This document shows positions 34,120 to 44,750 of a DNA stretch of 64,000 nt, piece after piece (the first letter of the stretch is position 1; each line of letters starts with the position of its first letter). The stretch comes from Heliocybe sulcata (Eukaryota; Basidiomycota; Agaricomycetes; Gloeophyllales; Gloeophyllaceae), in NCBI GenBank assembly GCA_004369045.1, contig ML213506.1:1486732-1550731 (forward strand), read 5' to 3'. The notes under the pieces are model-generated. The model searched no databases and was not told where the DNA came from. It saw only the letters and a list, made by a program, of their open reading frames with translations. Both the position numbers and the translations under genes were made by a program.

Positions 34120-35898
34120 ATGCATGCCCTCTTGCATGGCAAGGCATGGCTACGCAATGGACGGTACACACTCAGCAAGAGAATGCATTGCCGCGACTTC
34201 CATATGGAAGTGGACCTGCTATCGGATGTGAAGCGTCGTGGGCTCATTTCTCAAATATCATCGTAAGAATATACAACCTTCTCGCCCCGTAACTCCTCTG
34301 AAGGCGTGCAGACCTGAAACCTTAGAGAAACTGCTGAAGGAGAAACAAACAATATATATGGGTATTGATCCTACGGCGCACGCTCTTCACGTCGGACACC
34401 TACTACCCGCCATGTGCCTAATGCATTTTCATATCCGAGGGCACACTGTCCATCCAGTTGTGAGTCCATGCTCCGCGATCTGATGCGTCAGTTTATGAAG
34501 TGCATTAAGATAGGAGGAGCCACAGGACTAGTAGGAGATCCTTCTGGCCGGACAAAGGCTAGAGACACGGACAGTCTGGCGGACGATCGCATCGAGCAAA
34601 ATGCCCAGAAACTCACCGCGAGCATGGATCTGTTCTTTCGGAAAGGAATCCAGTATGCGGAGAGAAGATGGAATCACGAGGGAGAGTCTATACAGGCGCC
34701 TGAGATCCTCAATAACCTAGCTTGGACGAAGGACGTCAGTCTACTGGAATTCCTGCGCACGGTAGGTGTGCATGCAAGAATGAATACAATGCTGGGAAGA
34801 GAAAGGTACGTGATGCGGAAGTCTCGCATCGACTGGAGCATGACATCCTCTCAAGTGTGAAGCTGCGCCTCTCATCAGAGGAAGGCATGTCCTTCACCGA
34901 ATTCACCTACCAACTCCTCCAAGGTTACGACTTCTACAAGCTCTTCACCGACCGAGGGTGTCGCATCCAAATCGGCGGGTCGGATCAGTGGGGAAATATC
35001 CTTGCAGGACAAGACCTCATCAGTCGACTGGCTGGACCGGAACAAGAGGTGGTATGCCTTACGACTCCACTGTTCACTACTTCATCTGGGGAGAAGTTTG
35101 GGAAGAGCTCTGGGAATGCTGTCTGGTTAGATGGTACTTTAACAAGTCCTTTCGACTTCTACCAGGTCAGTAGACCGCTCAGCTAAATTCCTGCATGAAT
35201 AAATAACGTGGAACAACAACCAGTTCTTTGCCCGTACGACGGACGAAGACGCTCCGAAACTCCTAAAAATGCTCACACTGCTGCCAATGGACAAAATTGA
35301 GGCGACCCTTGAAGAGCACAAGGTTATATCCTATTTCCCTCGACCGAGGAGTATCTAATCAATCGCATAGGCTGCGCCTGAACGACGGGTTGCGCAATAC
35401 CTGCTTGCAGATGAGTTGACCGATCTCGTGCACGGCGGTGAGTCTGTCGCGCTCCTTGTTTAACGGGCAGGTCCCTCATTCTTAACAGTCGACGGGGTGC
35501 GCCAAGCCCAAGCGGCGACAAAAGCACTATTCGCAAAAGACTATACAGGAATCAAAGCGGAAGATGTTATTGATGCTCTACGTGGCGATCCAAGACTAGT
35601 CTGTTGCCTAGAATCAGAGCTCTTCGACAAGCCCCTACTACGCCTTGCCCACGAACATCACCTTGTGCCATCGATGTGTTAGTCTTTGTCATATATCGGC
35701 CGCTACCCGATTCCCCTGATGCATATTTTCATAGCTGCTGCGCGCAACCTGGTATCATCAAGAGGGTTCTACATGAACAATCGACGGGTGGAGGACACTG
35801 GTTTCATGCTGCAGCGGTCGGATTTGCTGGATGGGCGTCTTGCTATCGTGCGAGCGGGCAAGGGCAACCACCTTATACTTGCGCTGTCAGACGCATAA
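34120..35898 (+). CDS. MSY1: Tyrosyl-tRNA synthetase, mitochondrial
   Basis: The enzyme charges mitochondrial tRNA-Tyr. Exon 1 starts at ATG 34120 ([20 protein letters not shown]), a basic presequence-like start, and ends [16 protein letters not shown]. Intron 1 is 34263-34311. Exon 2 has [20 protein letters not shown] with the class I HIGH-type motif HVGH. Across the next intron comes HPV + [18 protein letters not shown], then [60 protein letters not shown], and the KMSKS-type loop KFGKS. The C-terminus carries the S4-like RNA-binding domain: [20 protein letters not shown] + [23 protein letters not shown] is at 35896-35898. This bacterial-type domain order fits the mitochondrial enzyme. Confidence 0.93.
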
Positions 35899-36248
35899 AA
35901 GTGTTGAGATCTCTGCAATGCGTATCTGTACCCAGCTCTCTTTAGTCGCGCGATATACAAACAGGCATAGGCCGCATAGCCACCTCTTCTATTGCCACAG
36001 ATCGCATCGGGACCTGTATCTTCTGTGATCGACGCTCATCTTATATCGCAACCTTGCCTACCGTTTACCTTGCATACGCATCTTGAGTCTCCTCTCGTTC
36101 ATTTGGCTGACTCAGCAGTCTAAGGTACTCGAGCGCTCTGCTAATCCCTAGCAACTCGATATTGCATCGACCAGGTTCTCGTCTATAAAGCCAGACCCGA
36201 GACAACTTCTCCTCCTTAAAAGAGGGCATCAAGTGTGCACTCTCAAGC
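35899..36248. other. Short intergenic region before the TGT gene
   Basis: This is 350 bp of 3' flank of MSY1 and promoter of the queuine transferase gene. No specific element seen. Confidence 0.5.
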
Positions 36249-38091
36249 ATGCAGTTCGAAGTACTTGCGACATGCCATACAACGAAAGCTAGAGTCTCTC
36301 GGATGACTCTCGCTCGTAAGCCATCTTCAACCCTTTGGAATCCTACAGTCCTTCTAATTCTAATAGACGGTGTAACTGCCCTACCAACTTTTATGCCCGT
36401 CGCCACGCAGGCGGCAATAAAGGGTCTGACACCTCAGCAGGTGGAGTCATTAGGTATTACCTTGATTCTGAACAACACGTACCACCTCAACCTACGCCCT
36501 GGGACGAAAATCTTGAAAGAAGCAGGCGGGGCGCACAAATTCCAAGGATGGAATCACAATCTGCTCACTGTGAGTACTAGCTAGACTTGGGTGCTGCTTG
36601 GATGCAGATGGCTTATACAGGACAGTGGCGGGTTCCAACTTGTTTCCCTCAGCAAGTTCACGAAGATCACTGAGGAAGGCGCTCTGTTCTCCAGTCCCTT
36701 CACCGGGGAGCCTACCATGCTCACGGTATGTCTGGCTCTCAAACGATATTTCAAGGCTCTCAAGACTAATGGACCGTGCTCATGGCTTCTCAGCCAGAGG
36801 AAAGTATGTCGATCCAGCATGCTATAGGAGCCGACATCATGATGCAACTGGACGACGTTGGTACGTCCAGGCTTTAACTATCCTTGAAAGAGGCTGAAAC
36901 ATAGGATTTTTAGTCCCGAGTCTGACTACAGGCCCTCGGGTCGCCGAAGCAATGGCGAGATCCGTGCGCTGGCTCGACCGATGCATCGAGTTCCACGAGA
37001 AATCAGGAAGAAAAGATGTCCAGAATCTTTTCGCCATCGTTCAAGGCGGACTTGATCCCGAACTACGGGATCAATGTCTAGACGAGATGACCAAACGCAA
37101 GGATGGAGTGGCCGGATATGCGATCGGCGGACTGAGCGGCGGTGAAGCTAAAGGTCAGTCATGATCTTCGTGCGCTGAAAAGAATATGCTCATCATACAA
37201 TATGCTAGATACTTTCTGGCGGATGTATGTAGCCGCAAAGATTCTTATCGCCGCTACTAACATCGGATAGAGTCAAACAGTGCGCCGATAAATTACCAGC
37301 AGACAGTATGTCGCAGGTACCGCCAATATCAAATAAGACCTAACAATCTGTCAATGTCCATAGGACCGCGGTATTGCATGGGTGTAGGCTTTGCCGAAGG
37401 TATAGCGTGTCTCTATCCTTCCCCTTTCCAAGCCTGAGTAATCGTTATCTTCGCAGATCTGCTCGTATGCGCCGCATTAGGGGTCGACATGGTGAGGTTT
37501 CTACAATAGTGGTGCAAGGGCTCGACTGACCTCTGCAGGCCGATTGCGTGTTCCCCACCCGCACAGCGCGTTTCGGTGTGGCTTTAACATTCCGGGGGGC
37601 AATGAATCTGAGTGAGATGTTTGCGAACAGCTCGTATGGCGATTCGCTAACACCTAGTCAGAGCTGAGCAAGTACGCGACGGATCTCACTCCGATAGATC
37701 AGAACTGTCCGTGTCCTACTTGCAAGGGTGGCACGACGCGTGCCATGCTGCATCACATTGTAACCCTTGAAACTGTTGCTGCACACGGTCAGTTCTTCAC
37801 AATCAGACTATGTTGCAAAGGTGCTGATACCTCTCTTCAGCCGTCACGATGCACAACCTCACATTTCAGGCTCAAGTCATGGGCGGAGCACGAGATGCCA
37901 TTATGCAGGGCACCTTCCCAGCGTACCTACACAAGTTCTTCGACAACTACTTCGGCGACGTAGGCTATCCCGAATGGTGTGTCAACGCCTTGCGCAGCGT
38001 TGGAGTCGATTTACTTGAAGGCAAGGAGAACGCCAAGGTAATCCCTGGAGACGGAGGAAATTGGGATTATTCCAACCCAAAAAAGCAGTAA
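36249..38091 (+). CDS. QTRT1: Queuine tRNA-ribosyltransferase catalytic subunit (TGT)
   Basis: The enzyme swaps guanine-34 of tRNA-Asp, -Asn, -His and -Tyr for queuine. Exon 1 begins [20 protein letters not shown]. The intron GTAAGC...ATAG then joins TLAH + [20 protein letters not shown]. The family blocks follow: [90 protein letters not shown], and the zinc site [17 protein letters not shown]. The last exon has [20 protein letters not shown] + [16 protein letters not shown]. Catalytic aspartates lie in DSGGF and in the [12 protein letters not shown] block. At least six introns. Fungi such as Saccharomyces lack this enzyme, but basidiomycetes often keep it. Confidence 0.93.
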
Positions 38092-38122
38092 AAGGATTAC
38101 AGAGCACACTTAAGCCTATATA

Positions 38123-41100
38123 TCATCGTCTACCTTTGCGTCGAGGCGCCCTCGCATTCTTGGCCTTCTTCTGTTCGGATAGCTTACGATCTTTCCGGAT
38201 TTGTGCTACATTTTTGAGTTCGCTCTTGACCCGTCCAGCGGATTTACCGCCATGTCTCTTGCTGGCCGCAAATCCCTTCTTTCCTCCGGGGCCTGATTTT
38301 CTTGATTGCGAGCCGGCGTCTCCGCCAGCAGCTGCAGCCCCCTTCTTGCTAAGCTGGCGCGACTTCCGCTCGAAATCCTTGCTGAGCTTATCGAGTGGCT
38401 TAGCTGCGACGATTTTGTTGTGCTTGAACTTCGTCCCCCCGAAGTGCTTACTCCGGGCAGTTTCCGGCTCTGCTTCGCCCACCCTGGGCAAATAGACTTT
38501 GCTCTTGGCTTTCCATTCGTCAAAGCGGCCACTTCGATATGTAGCGGGGAGGCGGACACCGCTCTCCGTCTTGACCAGCTTGACGTTGTCAGCACCTTCT
38601 CCGGCGCCCTTGACGTATTTCTTTTTCTTCTTATCCCAAGTGAGCTGAGCTCGTTTCTGGGCCGCAAGGACTTCATCGTTCGTGAGATCGAATGTCGCGT
38701 TGCGTGCTTGCTCGACGAAGGAGGCACCGTCTCGTAAGGAATACCCTTTCTCTGTATCGGCGCCAGCTTGATGGTAAGACATATAGAACTCTTCGTCGCG
38801 GAAGCTGGTTGCTTTCCCCTTTCCCTTCTTACTTGAGACATCGAAGACAGCCTGGAGAAGCATCAGCGATAGCCCTTCAACAAACACTGCACTTACCGCT
38901 ATCTCCTCTTCGTCCGCCATGGCCACAGGTTCGCCACTTCCACCAGCTTCAGGCTCATCGTCTCCATCAGCCTGAGCTGCAGCGGAGGTAGTAGCAACAG
39001 GTGTCCTACTAATAGCCTTATCCAACGCCTTCCTCCTATCCTTCATAAGCTGTGCACTCGCCGTCTTCCCGCGGGACCCGATCTCAAACACCGTCTCCGC
39101 TGGCCTGAACGCATTCACCTTCTGCAATAGCGCCTTCCGCGCCACATCCTCCTGTCGGTCCGCCTCCTTCCCCCTCAATAACACGGGATGCACACCAGCC
39201 TCCGACCCCGCCAAACCCCACTTGGCACCTTCCTTAATCATGTCCTTCGCGCGCTTGTAGCTTGCCTGGCTCGCCTTGCCCTTGCTGCGCTCGTACATGC
39301 TGTGGCCCTTGCGCATCACCTCGCGCAGAGCAGGGAGGTTGTGGTTCTCCTCGTCCAGGGAGCGGACGAACTCGACCTCCTCGTCCAGCCTTGTGCGCTC
39401 GAAAGTACCTAAGATTAATGACTCTGCATAAGCGTCATCGCCCGAGGTTGTCGGGATATCGGTTTTGACAGGACGAGCAAGGAACAGCTGGAGGTCCAGT
39501 AAGTACGGCAGCTCTGTGTTCGTGACGAACGACCATGCCCAACCCGTCCTGCCGGCACGCGCGGTTCTGCCAACACGGTGGACGAACACCCTCGCGCCCT
39601 GCGGGAAGTCGTAGTTAACGACGTTCTCAAGGACGGGGATATCAATGCCGCGTGCAGCAACATCCGTAACGACCAGGATGTTGGTATGGCCACGACGGAA
39701 CTCCTCCATCTGTTGTGTGCGCGCAGACTGGTCAAGGGAGCCGTAGATCTGCGAGACGGAGTAGTCGGCCGTGCGCAGTAACTGAGTGAGATACTCGACG
39801 TGATGCTTCGTCGCAGCGAAGATGAGGGTCTGATGGGGAGCAGTGACGCGATCGAACTTCGACTTGCCCTTCCCTTTCTTGTCAGAGGCTTCATCCTTCT
39901 CTTCCTCCTTGGATCTGCCGAGAGGCACACCGATAATGTTGCGCAACAAGAAGAACAGGCTCGCATCCTTCTCCGCTTGCTTGACAGAGAAGAACGCCAT
40001 GCGCAGCTCCGTGCTGATCTTCGTTTCTGCGTCTAAGCGGACCAGTTTCGGGTTTTGCAGACCGGCCTTGGCGAATTCGACGAGTGACTTGGGGAGGGTA
40101 GCGGAGAAGAGGAGGGTTTGTCGTGATGCTGGAAGACGGCCCAAGATCTCTGTAAGCGCTGTCTCGAACCCCATTTCGAAGAGGCGATCGGCTTCGTCGA
40201 ATACAACGTATTGTACGGACTTGAGGTCAAGATTCATTTCGACAATGAGATGGAGCAGGCGACCGGGAGTAGCGATGATACTGAAAATCTTTTATAAATA
40301 TAAGCAGACTGATCAAGATGAAAGCATACATGTCGGGGTTATTGGTGATCATCTCGAATTGCTCGTCCATTCCCTCACCACCGACCACCAATCCCCATCG
40401 TAGGCCCTGACTCTTCTTGGAATCTTCCGTGCTCTTCTCCCCTGCGTGGTCACCCTCGCCTGCATGCCATCCTCTCGCAAGCTCCTTGCCGACTTTGAGG
40501 ATCTGCAGAGCCAATTCTCGAGCAGGTAATAGAATAAGTGCGCGCGCACCAAAGGCGGTGGAATGCCGACCACCGAGCCGTTGAATGAGGGGTACCATGT
40601 AGGCAAGGGACTTTCCTGAACCAGTCCTAGCCATTCCTACGAGATCGCGAGGAGGACTCGTCAATAGCGAAGGTATAGCTAGACGTTGGATAGGCGTGGG
40701 CGTTCGGTACCCTTGCAAAGTTAAAGACCGTAGCAGCCAAGGGTATAATCCTATACATCAGAACAAAGTCAGACTCTGAATTCTCATGATTTATTGAATT
40801 GGCAAACGCACCCATGCTTTGGAAGCTACCTCCCCCAACTTCGCCCTTGACCATCTTGTTCTTTCCCTTGACCTGCTTCAACACTTCGGTACCGCCCTTC
40901 TTGTCTCGCTTTGCGATGGACTCGCGGATGATATCTTGAAGATGTTCGTCGTCATCTTCGTCGACCTGACCAACCCCATCATCTATAGCAGTCTTCTGCC
41001 TCTTGCTGCCGACCAAGGCAGACGCTATGTCAATTTCTCCGTCCGGCTCGACGTCCGGTCTCGAAGAAACGGATTCCAAGTCGGACACATCTAAATCATC

Positions 41101-41139
41101 TGTGCTGCGCTTGCGCTTAAGAGCCGCTGCCTTGACCAT
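38123..41139 (-). CDS. DBP10: ATP-dependent RNA helicase DBP10 (DEAD-box, 60S ribosome biogenesis)
   Basis: Start is ATG 41139 (MVKAAALKRKRSTDDLDVSD), with an acidic N-terminus ending in GGGSFQSMG. Helicase motifs in order are GYRTPTPIQRLAIPSLL (Q motif), MARTGSGKSLAYMVPL (I), ALILLPARELALQILK (Ia), VVFDEADRLFEMGFETALT (DEAD, with the RLFEMGF that marks Dbp10/DDX54), LLFSATLPKSLVEFAK (III), NILVVTDVAARGIDIPVLEN (V) and HRVGRTARAGRTG (VI). The C-terminal part is long, Lys-rich and ends RKGRR, as in DBP10. A 45-nt GTAAGT...CCAG segment (38852-38896) lies in frame without a stop, so it is probably an intron but could be retained. The gene is convergent with QTRT1, with 31 bp between stops. Confidence 0.93.
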
Positions 41140-41382
41140 TAGGAAAGGCGAGACTTCGAGCTGCCCGAGACGGCAAACGCAGAAATTAAGGGAGGCGATC
41201 TATTTTTAGACCGAGCCCTCCGCAACATAAGCTATTTTAAATACGTAGTGGAATTTTCTCCTTAAGTTTGGATGGAGGAGAGCGCAGCCCAGTGAGTAGT
41301 CCCGGGTGCCAGTACGTTTGGATTGAACCACATACACTTCTCTAGACTCAGTGCGTCTTCGCTCGACGAAGGTGCCCTTGTA

Positions 41383-43047
41383 ATGGCGGCTCGAGAGGCC
41401 TTCGCGAGCAGAACTACAGGGCATTTGACCGCTATGAACAAGCTGCTACCGATCTCCCGACTTCCACCCGAACTTATGGCCCGCATCTTCATGTCCTACA
41501 TGAACGGGAACCCACATAATTCTGATAACCGCTGTCAAGTATTTAGCCCCTGGATGTGGTATGCCTACCGGTATATCATCACACAAGTATGTCATGACTG
41601 GCGTGAAGTAGCTCTTCAGAATGCAAGGCTATGGGCGGAGATCCATGATACCAGCCCAGCCCATGTCACGGAGATGTTGCTCCGCTCCAAACAAGCTCCA
41701 TTAAAGATTCGCCAGGTGCATGATCACTGGCATGAGGACCGGGATTACGTGGAGTCATACAGACGTATCTTTGAAGAGATACATCGTATACGCGACCTTG
41801 AACTCTTTCTCTCTCGAAGGACTCCGCAAGTGTTCGATGGTCACCAAGCGCGGAGTGCAGATTGTCTACAGGTCCTGAGACTGAGAACGGGGTTTGACCA
41901 GAATGACGCATATCTCTTGCCCTTCGTTTCGAGCTTGTCCGCACCTCACCTGCAGGAGCTCGATGTCGAGAGCTACTCTCTTCCCTTCTTCAAAATGCTT
42001 CTTTTGCCCTCCCTTACCTCCTTTGCATGGTCCATGTGCCGGGTCGAAACTACTGTGCCTATCCTACTGGAACTCCTTCGCGATATGCCCTTGCTCCACA
42101 ACCTCATACTGTCAAGTTCTCTGGTCAGTAAGGCAGAGGAGGGTCTGCCCAAGGATGTTGATAATCAAGTGGCCCTCCGCCACCTGCATTATCTGGAAAT
42201 CGAATGCATGGCTGCGCCTTGCGCAGACCTCCTGGCACATCTCAGTTTGCCCTCGGAGGTGAAAATGCACATCTCAGTCGTTTCGGGTCGCGAGAGAGGA
42301 CATGGGGCGAGCCTCGCGCTGTCTCAGTCACTGAAACGCGTATTTTCCACGATCAACGGCATTATGAGCTCTCAGCCTTTACGTGTCCTCCAACTAGAAC
42401 CCTATGGATCAATGATTCAGTTTCAAGGCTGGACGACCGTCCATCCTGACGAGACAGGTGTGCCCCACCCTGCTGCCAAGCTCCAGCTCACCGTCCCTGA
42501 CACCTTTGATCGAGTGATCGAAACTGTGGTCACTGGGCTATCTCTCTCGGACCTCAGCCATCTCCATTTGCTGGATCAACCTTGTGACCTGCCATGGAGA
42601 CAAACCTTCCAGCAACTGGTGAACGTCACTCACCTGCGAGTCAAAGGAGTCGGAGCGAGAGGACTTACTGATGGTCTCCGCATTCAGAGCAAGACAAAGA
42701 AACCCGGAATGGGGGCATGTTCAACTGCGAGTGGCGCCTCCGGGAACCTTGACGCTTGCATCCCGCTCTTCCCTCGTCTCGAGTGCATCCGGCTCGAGCG
42801 GATCCGGTTCTACGAAGCTTATTCGGCGCCTGGCGCTGACGACTTCGTAGAGCAGTTTAAACTAGCGCTGAAGTCCAGGGAATCTGCAGAGCGGAAACTC
42901 CGCCGCTTGGAGATTGTTAACACGATCAACTGTATGCATGACGAGGTTGAGTTCCTTAGCGAGGTCGTGGAGGAATGCACGTGGGATGGCGAGGAGGAAC
43001 TTGGCAGCGACGAGGCCGATTTGGAGTACCCGTATTACTATAAATGA
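41383..43047 (+). CDS. F-box-type protein, 554 aa
   Basis: A single exon runs from ATG 41383 (MAAREAFASRTTGHLTAMNK) to TGA 43045-43047. An in-frame TTG upstream was ignored. The motif LPISRLPPELMARIFMSYM (from about residue 21) is an F-box, followed by VCHDWREVALQNARLWAEI, the typical agaricomycete extension. The body has leucine-rich segments (LLLPSLTSFAWSMCRVETT, LRHLHYLEIECMA, LERIRFYEAYSAP) expected to form an LRR-like solenoid, and the C-terminus is acidic. It likely delivers substrates to SCF ubiquitin ligases. Targets are unknown. Confidence 0.8.
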   Translation: MAAREAFASRTTGHLTAMNKLLPISRLPPELMARIFMSYMNGNPHNSDNRCQVFSPWMWYAYRYIITQVCHDWREVALQNARLWAEIHDTSPAHVTEMLLRSKQAPLKIRQVHDHWHEDRDYVESYRRIFEEIHRIRDLELFLSRRTPQVFDGHQARSADCLQVLRLRTGFDQNDAYLLPFVSSLSAPHLQELDVESYSLPFFKMLLLPSLTSFAWSMCRVETTVPILLELLRDMPLLHNLILSSSLVSKAEEGLPKDVDNQVALRHLHYLEIECMAAPCADLLAHLSLPSEVKMHISVVSGRERGHGASLALSQSLKRVFSTINGIMSSQPLRVLQLEPYGSMIQFQGWTTVHPDETGVPHPAAKLQLTVPDTFDRVIETVVTGLSLSDLSHLHLLDQPCDLPWRQTFQQLVNVTHLRVKGVGARGLTDGLRIQSKTKKPGMGACSTASGASGNLDACIPLFPRLECIRLERIRFYEAYSAPGADDFVEQFKLALKSRESAERKLRRLEIVNTINCMHDEVEFLSEVVEECTWDGEEELGSDEADLEYPYYYK

Positions 43048-43585
43048 ACTGTTCCTGCTGTCTTGTGTGCCGTAGGTCACAGCGCGCATCCGCGTTAACA
43101 AAGCAATCCATTTAATGTCGACAGCGGAGATCAAAGCCATATTTTGTCTTTTGCGTAGAGGCCTGCTCCCCAAGGGCGGCCGGCGTTCTTCGGCGTCGGA
43201 GGATCGGACCTACTGCCATTATCACCATTGGCAGTCGTCACTGAAGCGATCGCACGCATGCCGTCCGACCAGCACTATATGAGGAGGAGCGGGCCTCTGT
43301 TGGTGCAAATGTCGGAATCGCGGTAGAACTGAGTTCCACTAGAAGTAGGTTAATGGCAGGGAACGAGGATACAGATAGTGCAATAAGGATACAGTTTGGT
43401 CCGTCAACCTGGGTATAGGATTGAGAATCTGTCATATCCAATCGTTGGTTTGCTCAGTTTCATCTTCTTCTGTTGGTGCCTGATCCTCGTGAGATGGAGG
43501 ACCCTGTCCCTCGAGCAATTCCTGACCTCCCCGCACTACTGGGTCTAGGAACACCGGATGTTGCGCCTATCCAGGTTGCACATAT
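43048..43585. other. Intergenic between two convergent genes
   Basis: This is the 3' flank of the F-box gene and of DUO1. Small ORFs here are not convincing. No RNA gene or repeat seen. Confidence 0.5.
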
Positions 43586-44500
43586 TCAATATCCCGCAAT
43601 GTTAAGCCTGAACAGTGATTTACCTGCACGATTAGAGGCGCGGGCACCCCGCATAGAGGCTCTGGTACCTCTCACTCCAGTCACTCGTCCTCTAGAAGCC
43701 GCAGTGAGTTGCCGCTGTTCTACCTCCAGCAGCCGCCGTTCTTCTCGTTCCTGCCTCTCCTGTTTCTCTCGTTCCCGTCGTTCGTGTTCCAACCGCTCTG
43801 CCTCCAGACGTTCCTCTTCCTCTTGTCTAATTCGGGCTTCCGCCTCCTCCAACTCTTTCTCCAGTAGGTCTTGGTCCTGGATGCGAGTTGCGTCAGTCTA
43901 GTAGGTAGGGTTGGACTTTGGCATGACATACCGCATCTGCGCCCTGCCATTTCTCGTCAAATATCAGACCGGCAACAGACTGGGTCTTGACCAGGATATT
44001 CATGTATTTATCTAGCAAGGCATCGGTCTGCTCCAACTGCGCAGAGACTTTCTAGACCGTAGTCCAACAAACTATCACATAAGCGAGGAAAGCTAGGCAC
44101 CCACCTCACTGCTCGTCTTGGCCTCACGTAGCCCCTCATTGAAGACGGAGAATGCGGAATTCAATCTGCGCAAGATGAATAGGTCGTGCTGCAGTTTCTC
44201 CTCCCTTGTCCGCGAGGCAGCCTTCCGTCGGTTCTCCGCCTCTTCCTCGTTCTCCTCTTGCCCTTCTACACCTGCATCGTCCCCCTCCTCTTGATCAATC
44301 GACTCGTCTTCTGGGGGCTGAGCAAACAGGCTGAACCGTTTTCTGGACGGAGCCGGTCTGTCCTTGAGAGAGAGTTCTGAGAGGGACAGATCGTCTCCGC
44401 CTGGCCCGGTATTGGATTGCGAGGGGAACAGCGGCGACTCCGAAAGAAGGTGCGGATCGTCTCTTCGAACTGTGATGTCAAGCGAGTCTTCGGAGTACAT
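43586..44500 (-). CDS. DUO1: DASH complex subunit DUO1
   Basis: Duo1 is part of the DASH/Dam1 ring that couples kinetochores to spindle microtubules in fungi. Exon 1 (ATG 44500) ends with the Duo1 core HDLFILRRLNSAFSVFNEGL + REAKTSSE. The core resumes after an intron with KVSAQLEQTDALLDKYMNIL + VKTQSVAGLIFDEKWQGAD. The last exon is a long Glu/Arg coiled coil (LLEKELEEAEARIRQEEEE onward) and a basic Arg/Gly tail (RGRVTGVRGTRASMRG) that could touch the acidic microtubule surface. TAA lies at the 43586 end. Three ACGCGT boxes lie 76-103 bp upstream. Confidence 0.88.
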
Positions 44501-44575
44501 GGCTAGTCCCGAGTTACGATTGTCAGAAGAAGAGGAGAGCGACGGGGACGCTAAATGTCAGTATCTTGTAATCGA

Positions 44576-44603
44576 ACGCGTCCGACGCGTCTGCACGACG
44601 CGT
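44576..44603. promoter_or_regulatory. Cluster of three ACGCGT (MCB-type) boxes upstream of DUO1
   Basis: ACGCGT occurs at 44576-44581, 44585-44590 and 44598-44603. The motif is palindromic, so strand is moot. It is the MluI cell-cycle box bound by MBF in yeasts. Three copies in 28 bp, just upstream of a mitotic gene, are unlikely to be chance, but binding is inferred. Confidence 0.6.
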
Positions 44604-44672
44604 CGTTCACGGGCAAGACAATCTGACAAGGTATATTTGCGACTTAGTATTTTTGCAGCCTACTGGCCAATA

Positions 44673-44750
44673 TCCCTCTTAGCTCAGTTGGTAGAGCGCG
44701 ACACTAGTAGCGCAATGTCGAGGTCAGTCGTTCAAGTCGGCTAGCGGGAA
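44673..44750 (+). tRNA. tRNA-Thr (AGT) with a 5-nt intron
   Basis: The cloverleaf reads as follows. The acceptor TCCCTCT pairs with AGCGGGA (one T-C mismatch at the fifth pair). The D arm is GCTC-AGTTGGTA-GAGC. The anticodon stem is CGACA/TGTCG, with loop CTAGTA-A interrupted after position 37 by GCGCA (44710-44714); the anticodon AGT is at 44706-44708. The T arm is AGTCG-TTCAAGT-CGGCT. The A box (TAGCTCAGTTGG) and B box (GTTCAAGTC) fit Pol III signals, and TTTT follows the gene at once. The T loop lacks the usual GGTTCGA form and the acceptor has a mismatch, so it could be a weak or decaying copy. Confidence 0.75.
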
